Shown here: positions 50,080 through 61,804 of the stretch, in pieces
Position numbering within the stretch: the first letter of the stretch is position 1
Layout of the letters: each line of letters begins with the position of its first letter
Source of the DNA: Roseateles saccharophilus
GTDB taxonomy: Bacteria; Pseudomonadota; Gammaproteobacteria; Burkholderiales; Burkholderiaceae_C
DNA length: 64,000 nt
Assembly: GCF_004342485.1 (NCBI RefSeq)
Contig: NZ_SMBU01000007.1
Span: 124,001-188,000 of the forward strand
Direction of reading: 5' to 3'
Made by a program: the position numbers and the translations under genes
Notes under the pieces: generated by a model
What the model was told of the DNA's origin: nothing
Database searches by the model: none
Seen by the model: only the letters and a program-made list of their open reading frames with translations

Positions 50080-50832
50080 TCAGCGGAAGTAGCGCTGCCT
50101 CAGCCGCTCGTAGCGGCCGTCGTGCTTGATCGCGTCCAGCGCTGCTTGCAAGCGCCGCACCAGGGCCGGGTCGGCGTCGGGGTGCAGACCGTAGAAATAG
50201 CTGCGCGTGCCGTCCAGCTCCATCACTGCCTGCAGCGTGTCGTAGGGCAACTGCAGCTGGCGCAGATTCCAGGCGGCGGCCCAGTCCAGCAGGACCACGT
50301 ATTGCATGCGGCCGGCGAGCAGTTTGCGCACGTTGGTGGCATCGTCCAGGCCGTGCTCGAGCTGCTGGCCGGGCCTGAGCCCGGCAGCCTGCAGCTGCCT
50401 GTCGGCAGCGGAATCGCGCACGACGCCGATGTGTGCATCGCCCAGCTCGCTCAGCTGCGTCAGCGTCAGGTCGCTGCGGCGGGCCAGCTTGTAGATCAGC
50501 ACGCGCCGCTGCGCGATCGGGCCGACCCACTGGAACTGCGCCTCCCGCTCCGGCGTGCGCGTCAGCGAGAACAGCACACTGCCCGGCTGGGCCTCGGCCT
50601 GCTGCACGGCCCGCTGCCAGGGCAGCACCCGCAGCTGCAGCGGCAGGCCGGCGCCAGCGGCCATCAGGCGCAGCAACTCGACGCTGAAGCCCTGCGGCCC
50701 GGCCTCGTCCTGGTAGTTCAGCGGCGGCAGGTTCTCGGTAAAGCCGAACAGGCCGCGCTCGGCCCCGGCCGCCAGGGCCGGGATTTCCATGCCGACGAGG
50801 GCGGCCAGGGCGAGACAGGAGCGGCGCTTCAC
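50080..50832 (-). CDS. Periplasmic solute-binding protein (SBP_bac_3 type)
   Basis: A 250-residue protein with a signal peptide (SCLALAALVGMEIPALAAG) and a family-3 binding domain: LFGFTENLPPLNYQDEAG, GFSVELLRLMAAGAG and LFSLTRTPEREAQFQWVGPI. It binds an amino acid or similar small molecule. No permease or ATPase gene is adjacent, so it may serve a distant transporter or a signalling role, as many solo proteins of this type do in Burkholderiales. Confidence 0.85.
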   Translation of the reverse strand: MKRRSCLALAALVGMEIPALAAGAERGLFGFTENLPPLNYQDEAGPQGFSVELLRLMAAGAGLPLQLRVLPWQRAVQQAEAQPGSVLFSLTRTPEREAQFQWVGPIAQRRVLIYKLARRSDLTLTQLSELGDAHIGVVRDSAADRQLQAAGLRPGQQLEHGLDDATNVRKLLAGRMQYVVLLDWAAAWNLRQLQLPYDTLQAVMELDGTRSYFYGLHPDADPALVRRLQAALDAIKHDGRYERLRQRYFR

Positions 50833-50860
50833 GAGGCCGCATTCTGGCCCGTCATCGTGA

Positions 50861-53647
<2,787 letters not shown>

Positions 53648-53686
53648 CCTTAGTCATCCCGCCGCGGCGCCCCGCAAGATGCCGGC

Positions 53687-54190
53687 ATGCTGAGACTCCT
53701 GTTCGCCCCGTTGCGCTGGCTCTTCCGGGTCGTCTTCGCGCTGCTCATCCTGTTCGAGGAATGGGGCTGGGAGCCGCTGCGGCGGGCCTTTGCGCTGCTG
53801 GCGCGGCTGCCGGTCATCCGGCATGTCGAGGCCCTGCTGCGCCGCCTGCCGCCGCGCTGGGCCTTCGTCGTGCTGCTGCTGCCCAGCCTGTTCATCCTGC
53901 CCATCAAGCTGCTGGCCGTCTGGTTCGTCGCCAGGGGCCATGTCGTGTTCGGCGTTGCCGTCATCGTCGCGGCCAAGGTGGGCGGCACGGCGCTGCTGGC
54001 CTGGCTGTTCCAGCTGATCCAGCCGGCGCTGATGCAGCTGCCGTGGTTCGCCCGCTTCTACGCGCGCTGGACGGGCTGGAAGGCCGAGCTGCTGGCCTGG
54101 GTGAGGGCCAGCGCGGTGTGGCGCACGGCGCGCGCGATCAAGCTGCGCCTGCGGCGCTGGTGGCGGGGGCGGTCGCAGGCGCCGCGGTGA
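53687..54190 (+). CDS. Hypothetical membrane protein
   Basis: A 167-residue protein with about three hydrophobic segments (LLFAPLRWLFRVVFALLILF, WAFVVLLLPSLFILPIKLLA, VAVIVAAKVGGTALLAWLF) and a basic tail (IKLRLRRWWRGRSQAPR). It resembles uncharacterised inner-membrane proteins often found after tgt in Burkholderiales; no function is known to me. Its 3' end overlaps the convergent kinase gene by 53 bp. Confidence 0.75.
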   Translation: MLRLLFAPLRWLFRVVFALLILFEEWGWEPLRRAFALLARLPVIRHVEALLRRLPPRWAFVVLLLPSLFILPIKLLAVWFVARGHVVFGVAVIVAAKVGGTALLAWLFQLIQPALMQLPWFARFYARWTGWKAELLAWVRASAVWRTARAIKLRLRRWWRGRSQAPR

Positions 54191-56387
54191 GGCGCAGCCG
54201 CAGCGTCGCGGTCGTGCCGCGGCCGGGCTCGCTGCGCAGGTGCAGGCTGCCGCCCATCAGCTCGACGATCTCCTTGACGATGGCCATGCCCAGGCCGGTG
54301 CCGGGGATGGCGCCGGACTTGTCCGCGCGGTAGAAGCGTTCGGCCGCGCGCTCCAGCTCCTGCGGCGTCATGCCGATGCCGTGGTCCTCGATCTCGATGT
54401 CCACATGCCCGGGCCCGTTCGGCGCCACGCGCAGCGCGACGCCGCCGCCGCCCGGCGAGTACTTGTAGGCGTTGGACAGCAGGTTGCGCAGGGCCTGGCC
54501 GAGCTTGCCGGTGTCGACGTGCACCCACAGCGGCGCCTCCGGCAGCGCGAGGGCCGGCGGCTCGCGGCCCTCGGGCACGCCGAAGTCCCCGACCGTCTGG
54601 CGCACCAACCCCTGCAGGGCGGCGGGGCGGAACTGGAAGTCCAGCGCGTGGCGCGACTCGATGCGCGCCAGGTCCAGCAACTCGTCGAGGATGTCCATCA
54701 TGGCGCGGCTCTGGCGGTGTACGCGCTGCAGCAGTTCGCGCTGGGTCTTGGGCGGGTGCTCGCGGTGGATCAGCAGCTCGGTGAAGCCGAAGATGCTGGT
54801 CATCGGGGTGCGCAGCTCGTGGGCGGCCGTGGTCAGGAACTCGCTCTTCAGCCGGTCCACCTCGAACTGCTGGCTGACGTCGCGGATATGCAGCAGCTGC
54901 GGCGTCTCGGCGCCGCCGCCGTCGTGCAGCGCGAAGGACAGGATGCGCGGCATTGGCCGCGCCATGCGCATGATGCGCGGCTCGTCGCGCAGCTCCTGCA
55001 GGCGCAGCGGGCGCTGGGTGCCGGCCTCCGCAAAGCGGCCCTGCAGCAGGTCCTCGAGGCCGGCCTCGTCGCGGCCGAGAACATCGCGGTCGGCCAGCGC
55101 GGTCAGCAGCGCGCAGGCCGGGCTCACGTATTGCACGCGGCGCTCGGCATCGAAGGAGATGAAGCCGTCGGGCGTCAGGTTGAAGATGGCGTGCAGCTGG
55201 TCGGTCTGGCGGCGCAGCCGCGCGACCATGTCACCGACCTGGCGCGACAGCTGCTCGATGGCATTGCTGTGGGCGGCCGATGGCGCCGAACCGGCAGAGC
55301 CGAGCAGCTCGCTCATGGCCTGCATCGCGTGAGCGCGGGTGTCGAGCTCGGCGCGCAGCCGGTCCTCCAGCGCCTGCTGCTTGCTCACGTCGCGCAGCAC
55401 GAGCACGGCACCGGCCGCCTCGCCCTGCTCGGAGCGCACCGGCGCCAGGCTGGCCTCCAGCACCTGCTCGCCGCGCTCGAAGCGCCGGCCCTGCCAGCCG
55501 GTGTCGGCCGCGGGGTCGATGTCGAGCTCGGGCAGCAGCTCGGCGACGGCCCGGCCCAGCAGCGCGGGGCTGCTGCTGCCGAGCAGGCGGCCGAGCACGG
55601 GGTTGGCGAGCACGACGTCGCCGGCCCGATTGACGGTGGCGACGCCCTCGGCGATGGAGGCCAGCGTGACGGCGGCCTGGGCGCGTTCGGCCTGCAGCGA
55701 GGCGGCAACCTGGTTGACGATCTCGAAGGTGCGCTGGAACTCCAGCGGGGCCTCGTCGGTGCGCATCGGCTGGATGGCCTGGCCGCCCCCCTGCTGCAGC
55801 CGTGCGCCGAGGTCGCGCACGCGGTCGAGCTGGCCCAGCCAGCGCCGCAGCGGCCACCACACCAGCGCGCCGCCGGCGAGCGTTCCGACGACGGAGAACA
55901 GCATTGCCAGGCGCACCACCTGCCAGATGTCGGCCGCGATGCGCTCGCCCCACGGGGTCAGCCGCGTGACGCCGTAGTCGCGCCCGCCGACGGAGATGGT
56001 GGCGTTGGCCGGCTCGAGCTGTGCGGCGATGCGTGCGACCAGCCAGTCGGGCGGCGTGGGGCTGGGGTGGTCCTGGCGCACGACCTCGATGCGCCCGCCC
56101 TTGAGGTCGATGAAGGCGGCGCGCTGGAACAGCGGGTGGGCGATGGCGCGGTCCAGCGTGCGCTTGATGGTGTCGTAGTCGCCGATGACGGCCGAATCCG
56201 CCATGGCCGGTGCGAGCATGGCCAGCATGGCCTGCGAATCGGCCTCGGCGTCCTCCAGGCTCGAGTTGAACTCATAGGCGATGAAGATGCCGAAGGCCAG
56301 TGTCACCAGCAGCGTCAGCGCGGCCATGTAGAGCAGCAAGACGCGGCCGACCAGGGAGCGCGGGAACAGGGCGATGAAGGCGGCCAT
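54138..56387 (-). CDS. PAS-containing sensor histidine kinase
   Basis: A 749-residue membrane kinase. Two transmembrane helices (about 10-35 and 160-182) flank a periplasmic loop; two PAS-like domains follow (about 235-350 and 395-520; LHAIFNLTPDGFISFDAERR). The HisKA box is FLTTAAHELRTPMTSIFGF, and the ATPase part has NLLSNAYKYSPGGGG, IEDHGIGMTPQEL and GTGLGMAIVKEIVELMGG. There is no receiver domain and no response regulator nearby. It starts 3 bases after the stop of a PhnD-like binding protein, which probably presents the ligand to its periplasmic loop. Upstream extension of the frame to 58871 lies over other genes. Confidence 0.92.
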   Translation of the reverse strand: MAAFIALFPRSLVGRVLLLYMAALTLLVTLAFGIFIAYEFNSSLEDAEADSQAMLAMLAPAMADSAVIGDYDTIKRTLDRAIAHPLFQRAAFIDLKGGRIEVVRQDHPSPTPPDWLVARIAAQLEPANATISVGGRDYGVTRLTPWGERIAADIWQVVRLAMLFSVVGTLAGGALVWWPLRRWLGQLDRVRDLGARLQQGGGQAIQPMRTDEAPLEFQRTFEIVNQVAASLQAERAQAAVTLASIAEGVATVNRAGDVVLANPVLGRLLGSSSPALLGRAVAELLPELDIDPAADTGWQGRRFERGEQVLEASLAPVRSEQGEAAGAVLVLRDVSKQQALEDRLRAELDTRAHAMQAMSELLGSAGSAPSAAHSNAIEQLSRQVGDMVARLRRQTDQLHAIFNLTPDGFISFDAERRVQYVSPACALLTALADRDVLGRDEAGLEDLLQGRFAEAGTQRPLRLQELRDEPRIMRMARPMPRILSFALHDGGGAETPQLLHIRDVSQQFEVDRLKSEFLTTAAHELRTPMTSIFGFTELLIHREHPPKTQRELLQRVHRQSRAMMDILDELLDLARIESRHALDFQFRPAALQGLVRQTVGDFGVPEGREPPALALPEAPLWVHVDTGKLGQALRNLLSNAYKYSPGGGGVALRVAPNGPGHVDIEIEDHGIGMTPQELERAAERFYRADKSGAIPGTGLGMAIVKEIVELMGGSLHLRSEPGRGTTATLRLRLTAAPATAPATSAAGAA

Positions 56388-56389
56388 GC

Positions 56390-57223
56390 TCAGCGGAGCT
56401 GCGGCGGGGCGCTCTGGTAGAAGCGCCGGTAGGCCGCGTATTCGCGGCCATCGGAGGCGACGAAGACGGCGTCTGGCGGCAGGCCGATGAGCTTGCCGGT
56501 GGTGGCCAGGATCTCGCGCCCGCGCGGGTCGGCGGCCATGCCGATGAAGGCGCGGGCCACGGCCTGGGCATCGCGCTCGGGCACCTTGGGCGAGACCATC
56601 AGTGCGAGATCGTAATAGGGCTCGGAGGTCCACAGTACGCGGAACTGCCGGCCCTCGCGCCTGGCATAGCCCTCGACCAGCTGCGAGTTGGCCCCCACCG
56701 CCGCCACCTTGCCGCTGAAGAGCTGGGCGAAGGCGCCGTCCATGTTGCCGCCGAAGACGGTGCGCACATCGAGCTTGCGCTGCAGCATCTGGGCGTAGGT
56801 GGTCTTGTAGGCGATGAAGGCCTCGGGGCCGGGGAAGCCGACCTCCTTGCCTTGGAGCTGGCCGAGTTCGGTGATGGGTGAGTCGGCCGCGACGACGATC
56901 TGGCCGTGCAGAGGCGGTGTGTTGCGCCGGCCGAAGACCTTCCAGCCGAGCTGCTCGCGCTCCGGGCTGAAGAGATGGTTGGTGAAGGCGAACTCGACCT
57001 CCTGGGCCAGCACGAAGGCGGTCGTGTCGGCCGAGGTGCGGCCGAGCTTGAGCGAGAGCTTCACGCCGCTCTTCTCGGACACATAGGACACGATGGGGTT
57101 CCAGTAGGACGCCGCCGTCGTGAGATTGGCCTGGTTGACGGGTGAGAAGCGGTATTCGGTCTGGGCGCCGGCCGGCAGGGCCATCGCCAGGGTGGCCAGC
57201 AGCGAGAACAGGGCCTTCATCAA
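56390..57223 (-). CDS. PhnD-like phosphate/phosphonate-type binding protein
   Basis: A 277-residue protein with a signal peptide (KALFSLLATLAMALPAGA) and the PhnD/TauA-like fold: RFSPVNQANLTTAASYWNPI, TAFVLAQEVEFAFTNHLF and GKEVGFPGPEAFIAYKTTYA. No permease or ATPase gene is adjacent. Its coupling to the sensor kinase (stop 56390, kinase start 56387) indicates a sensory rather than transport role. The ligand (phosphonate, phosphite or another anion) is unknown. Confidence 0.87.
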   Translation of the reverse strand: MMKALFSLLATLAMALPAGAQTEYRFSPVNQANLTTAASYWNPIVSYVSEKSGVKLSLKLGRTSADTTAFVLAQEVEFAFTNHLFSPEREQLGWKVFGRRNTPPLHGQIVVAADSPITELGQLQGKEVGFPGPEAFIAYKTTYAQMLQRKLDVRTVFGGNMDGAFAQLFSGKVAAVGANSQLVEGYARREGRQFRVLWTSEPYYDLALMVSPKVPERDAQAVARAFIGMAADPRGREILATTGKLIGLPPDAVFVASDGREYAAYRRFYQSAPPQLR

Positions 57224-57304
57224 TGCTCCATCGGCGCGACGCGGGCGCGCCAGGGCAGATTTTGAGCGCAGGGCCGCGACTTTTCCGTTTGGGCTGCGTC
57301 AAGG

Positions 57305-57322
57305 GCGGGCCACGCGGCCCGC
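57305..57322 (-). terminator. Hairpin after the radical SAM operon
   Basis: Arms GCGGGCC and GGCCCGC around a 4-base loop, 55 bases past the radical SAM stop on the minus strand and upstream of the PhnD-like gene. No T-run; a plausible operon terminator or RNA-stabilising hairpin. Confidence 0.45.
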
Positions 57323-57376
57323 CGGTCCGGCGGATTTCCGTGAACTCCTGCGCGGCTCGCCACCAAGGCAGCGGCC

Positions 57377-58840
57377 TCAGCGGGCCGGCGCGGCGCTGGC
57401 GATCGGGATCTCGCGCCGGCGGCGGGCCTGGTCCAGCCCGCGCTGGATGCGGCCGAGCTGCAGGGCGCGCTCGTCGCGGTGGAAGAGGTTGTAGGCCTCG
57501 AAGGGGATGAGGCGGCCGTCGGGTCGGGCGATGTGGATGCAGCTCTTCTTCAGCGCGCGGATGTCCAGGGACTGGGCATCCATGAACTGCACGATGAGCA
57601 CGCGGAAGACGTCGCGATAGCTCAGGCGCGGCGCCTCGATCCTGGGCAGGCAGCACAGCAGCTCCGACAGGCAGCTGGACTGGCTCTCGGGCGAGTGGTT
57701 GGTGGAGAACAGCTTGAAGACCTGGGCCTTCAGCGCCGGGTCGCCCTCGAAGACGATGGTGCTGCGCTCGCCGGCCAGCAGCGTGGCGGCGTCGAGATAG
57801 CGGGTCAGCGGCACCAGGCCTTCGGGGCCGCCAGGATTGCGAAGGGCATAGGCCATCGCCAGCGTGTCGGGGTTGCAGGGCACGGGCAGCACGTCGGCCG
57901 GCGTGAACACGCCGCTCTGCTCGGCGATGCGGCGGCGCAGTTCGCTGACGGTCAGGCGGTGCTTCGCCGGGTCGTAGGCCTCGACGCGGCCGGCGTTCTG
58001 GATGGGCTGCAGCGTCACGCCGCGCACGCAGGAATAGCGCTGGCCATGGCGGATCACGTCGCCGATCTCGTCGTCGTTGACGCCGCGCTTGACGGTCATG
58101 ACCAGCGTCGTCGACAGGCCCAGCGCGTCCAGCCGGGCCAGTGCTGCTTCGTGCGGGCCGCGCAGGTCGGCGCCGCGCAGGTCCATCAGCGCCTCGCGTT
58201 TGAGCGAGTCGAACTGCAGATAGACCTCCAGCCCCGGCGCATAGCTGGCCAGGCGCTCGGCGAAGGCGGCGTCCTGGGCGATGCGCAGCCCGTTGGTGTT
58301 GACCATCAGATGCTTGATGGGTCGGGCGCGGGCGGCGTCGAGGATGGCGAAGAACTCGGGGTGCAGCGTCGGCTCGCCGCCGGAGATCTGCACCACGTCG
58401 GCCTCGCCCTCGCTCGCGACGATGGCGTCCAGCATCGCGACGACTTCTTCGAGCGAGCGGTGCGAGAGCCGCTCCGGCCCGGAGGCGGCATAGCAGGTCG
58501 GGCAGCGCAGATTGCAGTGGTCGCTGATCTCGACGATGGACAGGCAGCTGTGCTGCATGTGGTCGGGGCAGAGGCCGCAGTCGTAGGGGCAGCCGTAGGT
58601 CATCGGCGTCGCGAAGCGCTGCGGCATCTCGGGCGGCTTCACATAGACCTCGCGGCACAGGCGGTAGTAGTCGGCGTCGTCGCTGACCAGCACGCGCTCG
58701 GTGCCGTGGGCCGGGCACCATTTGTCCATGTAGACCCGCTCGTCCTTGATGAGGATCTTGGCCTCGCAGGGGTGCAGGCAGGTCGTGCAGACGGACTGCG
58801 TGGTGTCGTAGAACAGATAGGGGCGGGTCTTGCGGTTCAT
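57377..58840 (-). CDS. Radical SAM enzyme of the MJ0619/tetraether-synthase-like family
   Basis: A 487-residue iron-sulfur enzyme. The radical SAM motif is C109-x3-C113-x2-C116 (DHCNLRCPTCY), followed by the SAM-binding GGEPTLHPEF. The N-terminus is cysteine-rich: C18-x2-C21, C25, C42 (WCPAHG), and a second CX3CX2C at C84/C88/C91 (TYGCPYDCGLCPDH). 'CPYDCGLCPxH' together with the N-terminal zinc-ribbon/rubredoxin-like cysteines is characteristic of the family containing archaeal MJ0619, a synthase that joins lipid tails. A further CC pair (LLCCLPR) occurs near residue 400. The ATG overlaps the Lgt-like stop (ATGA). The substrate is probably a lipid or lipid-linked molecule, inferred from family and operon; membership is by motif only. 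Confidence 0.85.
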   Translation of the reverse strand: MNRKTRPYLFYDTTQSVCTTCLHPCEAKILIKDERVYMDKWCPAHGTERVLVSDDADYYRLCREVYVKPPEMPQRFATPMTYGCPYDCGLCPDHMQHSCLSIVEISDHCNLRCPTCYAASGPERLSHRSLEEVVAMLDAIVASEGEADVVQISGGEPTLHPEFFAILDAARARPIKHLMVNTNGLRIAQDAAFAERLASYAPGLEVYLQFDSLKREALMDLRGADLRGPHEAALARLDALGLSTTLVMTVKRGVNDDEIGDVIRHGQRYSCVRGVTLQPIQNAGRVEAYDPAKHRLTVSELRRRIAEQSGVFTPADVLPVPCNPDTLAMAYALRNPGGPEGLVPLTRYLDAATLLAGERSTIVFEGDPALKAQVFKLFSTNHSPESQSSCLSELLCCLPRIEAPRLSYRDVFRVLIVQFMDAQSLDIRALKKSCIHIARPDGRLIPFEAYNLFHRDERALQLGRIQRGLDQARRRREIPIASAAPAR

Positions 58841-59574
58841 GCGGGAACGGGAGGTGCTTGCCGTGCGCCACGCACGACGACGGGCAGGTAGGCGGCCAGA
58901 GCGACGAGGCAGGTCCACTGGATGCCCGACAGGCCCAGCGGAAACGCGACGGGGACGGGCTTCAGGAACTCGACCGCGAAACGCCACAGCAGATAAGAGC
59001 TCAGGAAGAGCTTGAAGGCCAGGCCCGGTGTTGCGAAGCGTGCGCGGTACAGCGCCCAGCCCAGCGGCAGCACGACGGCGATCTCGTAGAGCTGGGTCGG
59101 ATGGCGCGGCGTGCCGTCACCGAAGTCCACGCCCCAGGGCAGGTCGGTCGGCAGGCCATAGGTGTCGTCATGCAGGCCGGCGAGGAAGCAGCCGATGCGG
59201 CCGATGGCGAGGCCTACGGCGATGGGCCACACCATCGCGTCTCCGGTGCTGCGGGTCTGGCCGGTGAGCTGCTTCGCGATCTCGACGCCGACGAGGCCGC
59301 CGAGCAGGCCGCCGACGATGCTCTGGCCGGGCCACAGCGCCTGGCCTCGCCAGGCGGCCAACGCGACGTCGGGGCGCTCGATCAGGAAGACGAGCTTGTT
59401 GCCGATGGCGGCGCCAAGCAGCAGACCGACGAGGACCGCGAAGTTGCCGGGCGCCAGCACGCCGTCCCCGCCCAGGCGGCGCTGCGTTGCCCGCCACATC
59501 GCCGCGCCCAGAGCCATGCCGGCCCAGGTGAAGGCGCTGTGCACCCAGGCGCCGGTAGTGGCGTCGGCGATCAC
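58837..59574 (-). CDS. Lgt-like prolipoprotein diacylglyceryl transferase family protein
   Basis: A 245-residue integral membrane protein with about seven helices. It shows Lgt family landmarks: GRIGCFLAGLHDDTYGLPTD, PWGVDFGDG, and RHPTQLYEI (H-P-x-Q-L-Y). Canonical Lgt transfers diacylglycerol from phosphatidylglycerol to lipoproteins, but this copy is shorter, lacks the usual N-terminal arm and sits in an operon of lipid-related genes. It is therefore more likely a specialised paralogue than the housekeeping enzyme. The start is GTG 59574, overlapping the previous stop by 4 bases (GTGA). Confidence 0.85.
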   Translation of the reverse strand: MIADATTGAWVHSAFTWAGMALGAAMWRATQRRLGGDGVLAPGNFAVLVGLLLGAAIGNKLVFLIERPDVALAAWRGQALWPGQSIVGGLLGGLVGVEIAKQLTGQTRSTGDAMVWPIAVGLAIGRIGCFLAGLHDDTYGLPTDLPWGVDFGDGTPRHPTQLYEIAVVLPLGWALYRARFATPGLAFKLFLSSYLLWRFAVEFLKPVPVAFPLGLSGIQWTCLVALAAYLPVVVRGARQAPPVPA

Positions 59575-59813
59575 GGCTGAGGCTTGAACAGCCGCCACAG
59601 CCTGCGTCCGGCCCACCATGTCAGCACCCCGCCGCCAATCAGGCAGGGGACCGAAAAGATAAGGACAACCGTACCGTAGCTGTTGGGGCCTTGGCGGAAG
59701 ATGTCCGGCACGGCGCTCACGGTGAACACGGTTCCGCACAAGCCCATCGCGCCGAAGCCCAGCGTGGCGACCGCAAGCAGGGCAATCGTGAAGAAGCGTT
59801 CGAATTGGCTCAT
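59571..59813 (-). CDS. Small two-helix membrane protein
   Basis: An 80-residue protein with two hydrophobic segments (FFTIALLAVATLGFGAMGLC and YGTVVLIFSVPCLIGGGVLT) and a basic end (GRRLWRLFKPQP). No family recognised. It is joined by 4-nt overlaps on both sides (ATG 59813 over the acyltransferase stop; stop over the Lgt-like GTG), so it belongs to the lipid operon, perhaps as a scaffold or subunit. Confidence 0.8.
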   Translation of the reverse strand: MSQFERFFTIALLAVATLGFGAMGLCGTVFTVSAVPDIFRQGPNSYGTVVLIFSVPCLIGGGVLTWWAGRRLWRLFKPQP

Positions 59814-61804
59814 GCCGCGGCCTCCAGCAAGCCGAGAACACTCGTTTGAAGGCCTTCTGGCGACACGCTGGCGGCAGGTGCGGGCGTGCCCACGCTCAGG
59901 CTCACCCGGCTCCAGAACCCGCGCCGCACTGGCTTGACCATCGCTCGGCCGCCTTCGACGCGCGAGAAATAGCTGCCCCACAGATTGCCCAGGGCCATCG
60001 GGATGACGGGCACGTCGGGCAGGCCCTCGACGAGCTTCATGACGCCGCCCTTGAAGGGCTGCAGCGCGCCGTCGCGCGTGATGCCGCCCTCGGGGAAGAT
60101 GCAGACCATCTCGCCGTCCTCCAGCACTGCGCGGGCCGCGGCGAACGCGGCCTCGTAGGTGGCCGGGTCGGTCTTCTGTGGCGCGATCGGGATGGCCTTG
60201 GCGAGCCTGAACATCCAGCCCAGCACTGGCGTCCTGAAGATCTGGTGGTCCATCAGGAAGCGGATGGGGCGGGGGCTGGCGGCCATCAGCAGCACGGCGT
60301 CGACGAAGCTGACGTGGTTGCAGACCAGCACGGCCGCTCCGGCGGTGGGCAGGCGCTCGTCGTGCACGATGCGGAAGCGATAGACCAGGCGCGTCAGCAC
60401 GAAGGCGACGAAGCGCAGCAGGTACTCGGGCACGATCAGGAAGATGTAGGCCGCGACGACCGCATTGGCGATGCCGACGGCCAGGAAGACCTGCGGGATG
60501 GACAGGCCCGCGCCCAGCATCGCGCCGGCGATGACGGAGCTGGCGATCATGAAGACCGCGTTCAGGATGTTGTTGGCCGCGATGATGCGGGCGCGGTGCG
60601 TGGGCTGGGCGCGCAGCTGGATCAGCGCATACATCGGCACGCTGTACAGGCCGGCGAACAGGGCCAACGCGCCCAAGTCCGCCAGCACGCGCCAGTGCGC
60701 CGGCAAGACCAGGAAGCCGCCCACGCTGTAGGGCTCGCTCGCGGGCAGGCCGGTGGAGGCGAAGTAGAGGTCGATGGCGAACACGCTCATGCCGATGGCG
60801 CCCAGCGGCACGAGGCCGATCTCGACATGGCGCTTGGACATGACCTCGCACAGCAGCGAGCCGATGCCGATGCCGATGGAGAACACCGCCAGCAGCAGCG
60901 ACGCGACCTGCGGGCCGCCGTGCAGCACCTCCTTGGCAAAGGCCGGGAAGTTGGCGAGGAAGACGGCGCCGAAGAACCACATCCACGAGATGCCCAGCAG
61001 CGAGCGGAACACGGCCACGCCCTCGTGCGCGAGCTTCAGGTTGCGCCAGGTCTCGGAGACGGGGTTCCAGTTGATGACGAGGCCGGCGTCGGTGGACGGG
61101 CTGGCCGGGATGGCCTGGGCCGTGGCGCGGCCGGCGATGGCGAGCCCCATGCAGGCCCAGGCGACATGCTGCGGCCCGACGACGGCCTGGTCCACCAGCA
61201 CGCCGCCGAGCAGCTGACCGAGCAGGATGGCGACGAAGGTGCCCATCTCCACCATGCCGTTGCCGCCGGTCAACTCGCGCTCGTTCAGCTGCTGCGGCAG
61301 GTAGGCGTACTTGACCGGGCCGAACAGCGTCGAGTGCAGGCCCATCAGGAAGACGCACAGCAGCAGGGCCGGCACATGGGTGGCATAGAAGCCCCAGCCG
61401 GCGATGGCCATGATGGCGATCTCCAGGCTCTTCACGAGCTGCATCAGCCGCGCCTTGTCGTGCTTGTCGGCGAGCTGGCCGCTGGTGGCCGAGAACAGCA
61501 CATAGGGCAGGATGAACAGCGCGCCGATGACCAGGCCCGCCATCTTGGGCGGCAGCCATGCCAGCTGCAGCTGGTAGGTGATCATCAGCGTGAACGCGAA
61601 CTTGAAGACGTTGTCGTTCGCGGCGCCGAGGAACTGCGTCCAGAAGAAGGGCGCGAAGCGGCGCTGGCCGAGCAGGGCGAACTGGTTCGGGTGAGATGGC
61701 ACCCCTCGACCGACGAAATCGTCGGCCGATCCCCCGAGGGGATGCGGGCCCGCTTGGGGGCGGCCCGGCGCTGGGCCCTTTGGCGTCATGGAGTCGTTGC
61801 TCAT
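59810..61804 (-). CDS. LplT-like transporter fused to 1-acylglycerophosphate acyltransferase
   Basis: A 664-residue two-domain inner-membrane protein. Residues about 45-440 are a 12-helix major-facilitator domain (FFWTQFLGAANDNVFKFAF, GPVKYAYLPQQLNERELTGG) like the lysophospholipid flippase LplT. Residues about 450-650 are a PlsC-type acyltransferase with NHVSFVDAVLL (HxxxxD) and VCIFPEGGITRDG. The combination imports and re-acylates lysophospholipids, as Aas/LplT do. No AMP-ligase (Aas) domain is present. The first 40 residues are low-complexity and partly coded by an interspersed repeat. The start ATG 61804 overlaps the DUF2145 stop (ATGA). Confidence 0.9.
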   Translation of the reverse strand: MSNDSMTPKGPAPGRPQAGPHPLGGSADDFVGRGVPSHPNQFALLGQRRFAPFFWTQFLGAANDNVFKFAFTLMITYQLQLAWLPPKMAGLVIGALFILPYVLFSATSGQLADKHDKARLMQLVKSLEIAIMAIAGWGFYATHVPALLLCVFLMGLHSTLFGPVKYAYLPQQLNERELTGGNGMVEMGTFVAILLGQLLGGVLVDQAVVGPQHVAWACMGLAIAGRATAQAIPASPSTDAGLVINWNPVSETWRNLKLAHEGVAVFRSLLGISWMWFFGAVFLANFPAFAKEVLHGGPQVASLLLAVFSIGIGIGSLLCEVMSKRHVEIGLVPLGAIGMSVFAIDLYFASTGLPASEPYSVGGFLVLPAHWRVLADLGALALFAGLYSVPMYALIQLRAQPTHRARIIAANNILNAVFMIASSVIAGAMLGAGLSIPQVFLAVGIANAVVAAYIFLIVPEYLLRFVAFVLTRLVYRFRIVHDERLPTAGAAVLVCNHVSFVDAVLLMAASPRPIRFLMDHQIFRTPVLGWMFRLAKAIPIAPQKTDPATYEAAFAAARAVLEDGEMVCIFPEGGITRDGALQPFKGGVMKLVEGLPDVPVIPMALGNLWGSYFSRVEGGRAMVKPVRRGFWSRVSLSVGTPAPAASVSPEGLQTSVLGLLEAAA
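61701..61780. repeat. Interspersed dyad repeat inside a coding sequence
   Basis: Nested inverted repeats: CCCCTCG (61702-61708) with CGAGGGG (61735-61741), enclosing CCGACGA (61710-61716) with TCGTCGG (61719-61725); the segment continues through GATGCGGGCCCGCTTGGGGG. This kind of element is normally intergenic in Burkholderiales. Here it provides roughly codons 9-35 of the transporter-acyltransferase gene without breaking the frame. Confidence 0.6.

Noticed and set aside
54138-58871. 1577-codon minus-strand frame extending the sensor kinase upstream
   Set aside because: The extension is an out-of-frame reading across the PhnD-like and radical SAM genes; the kinase begins at 56387.
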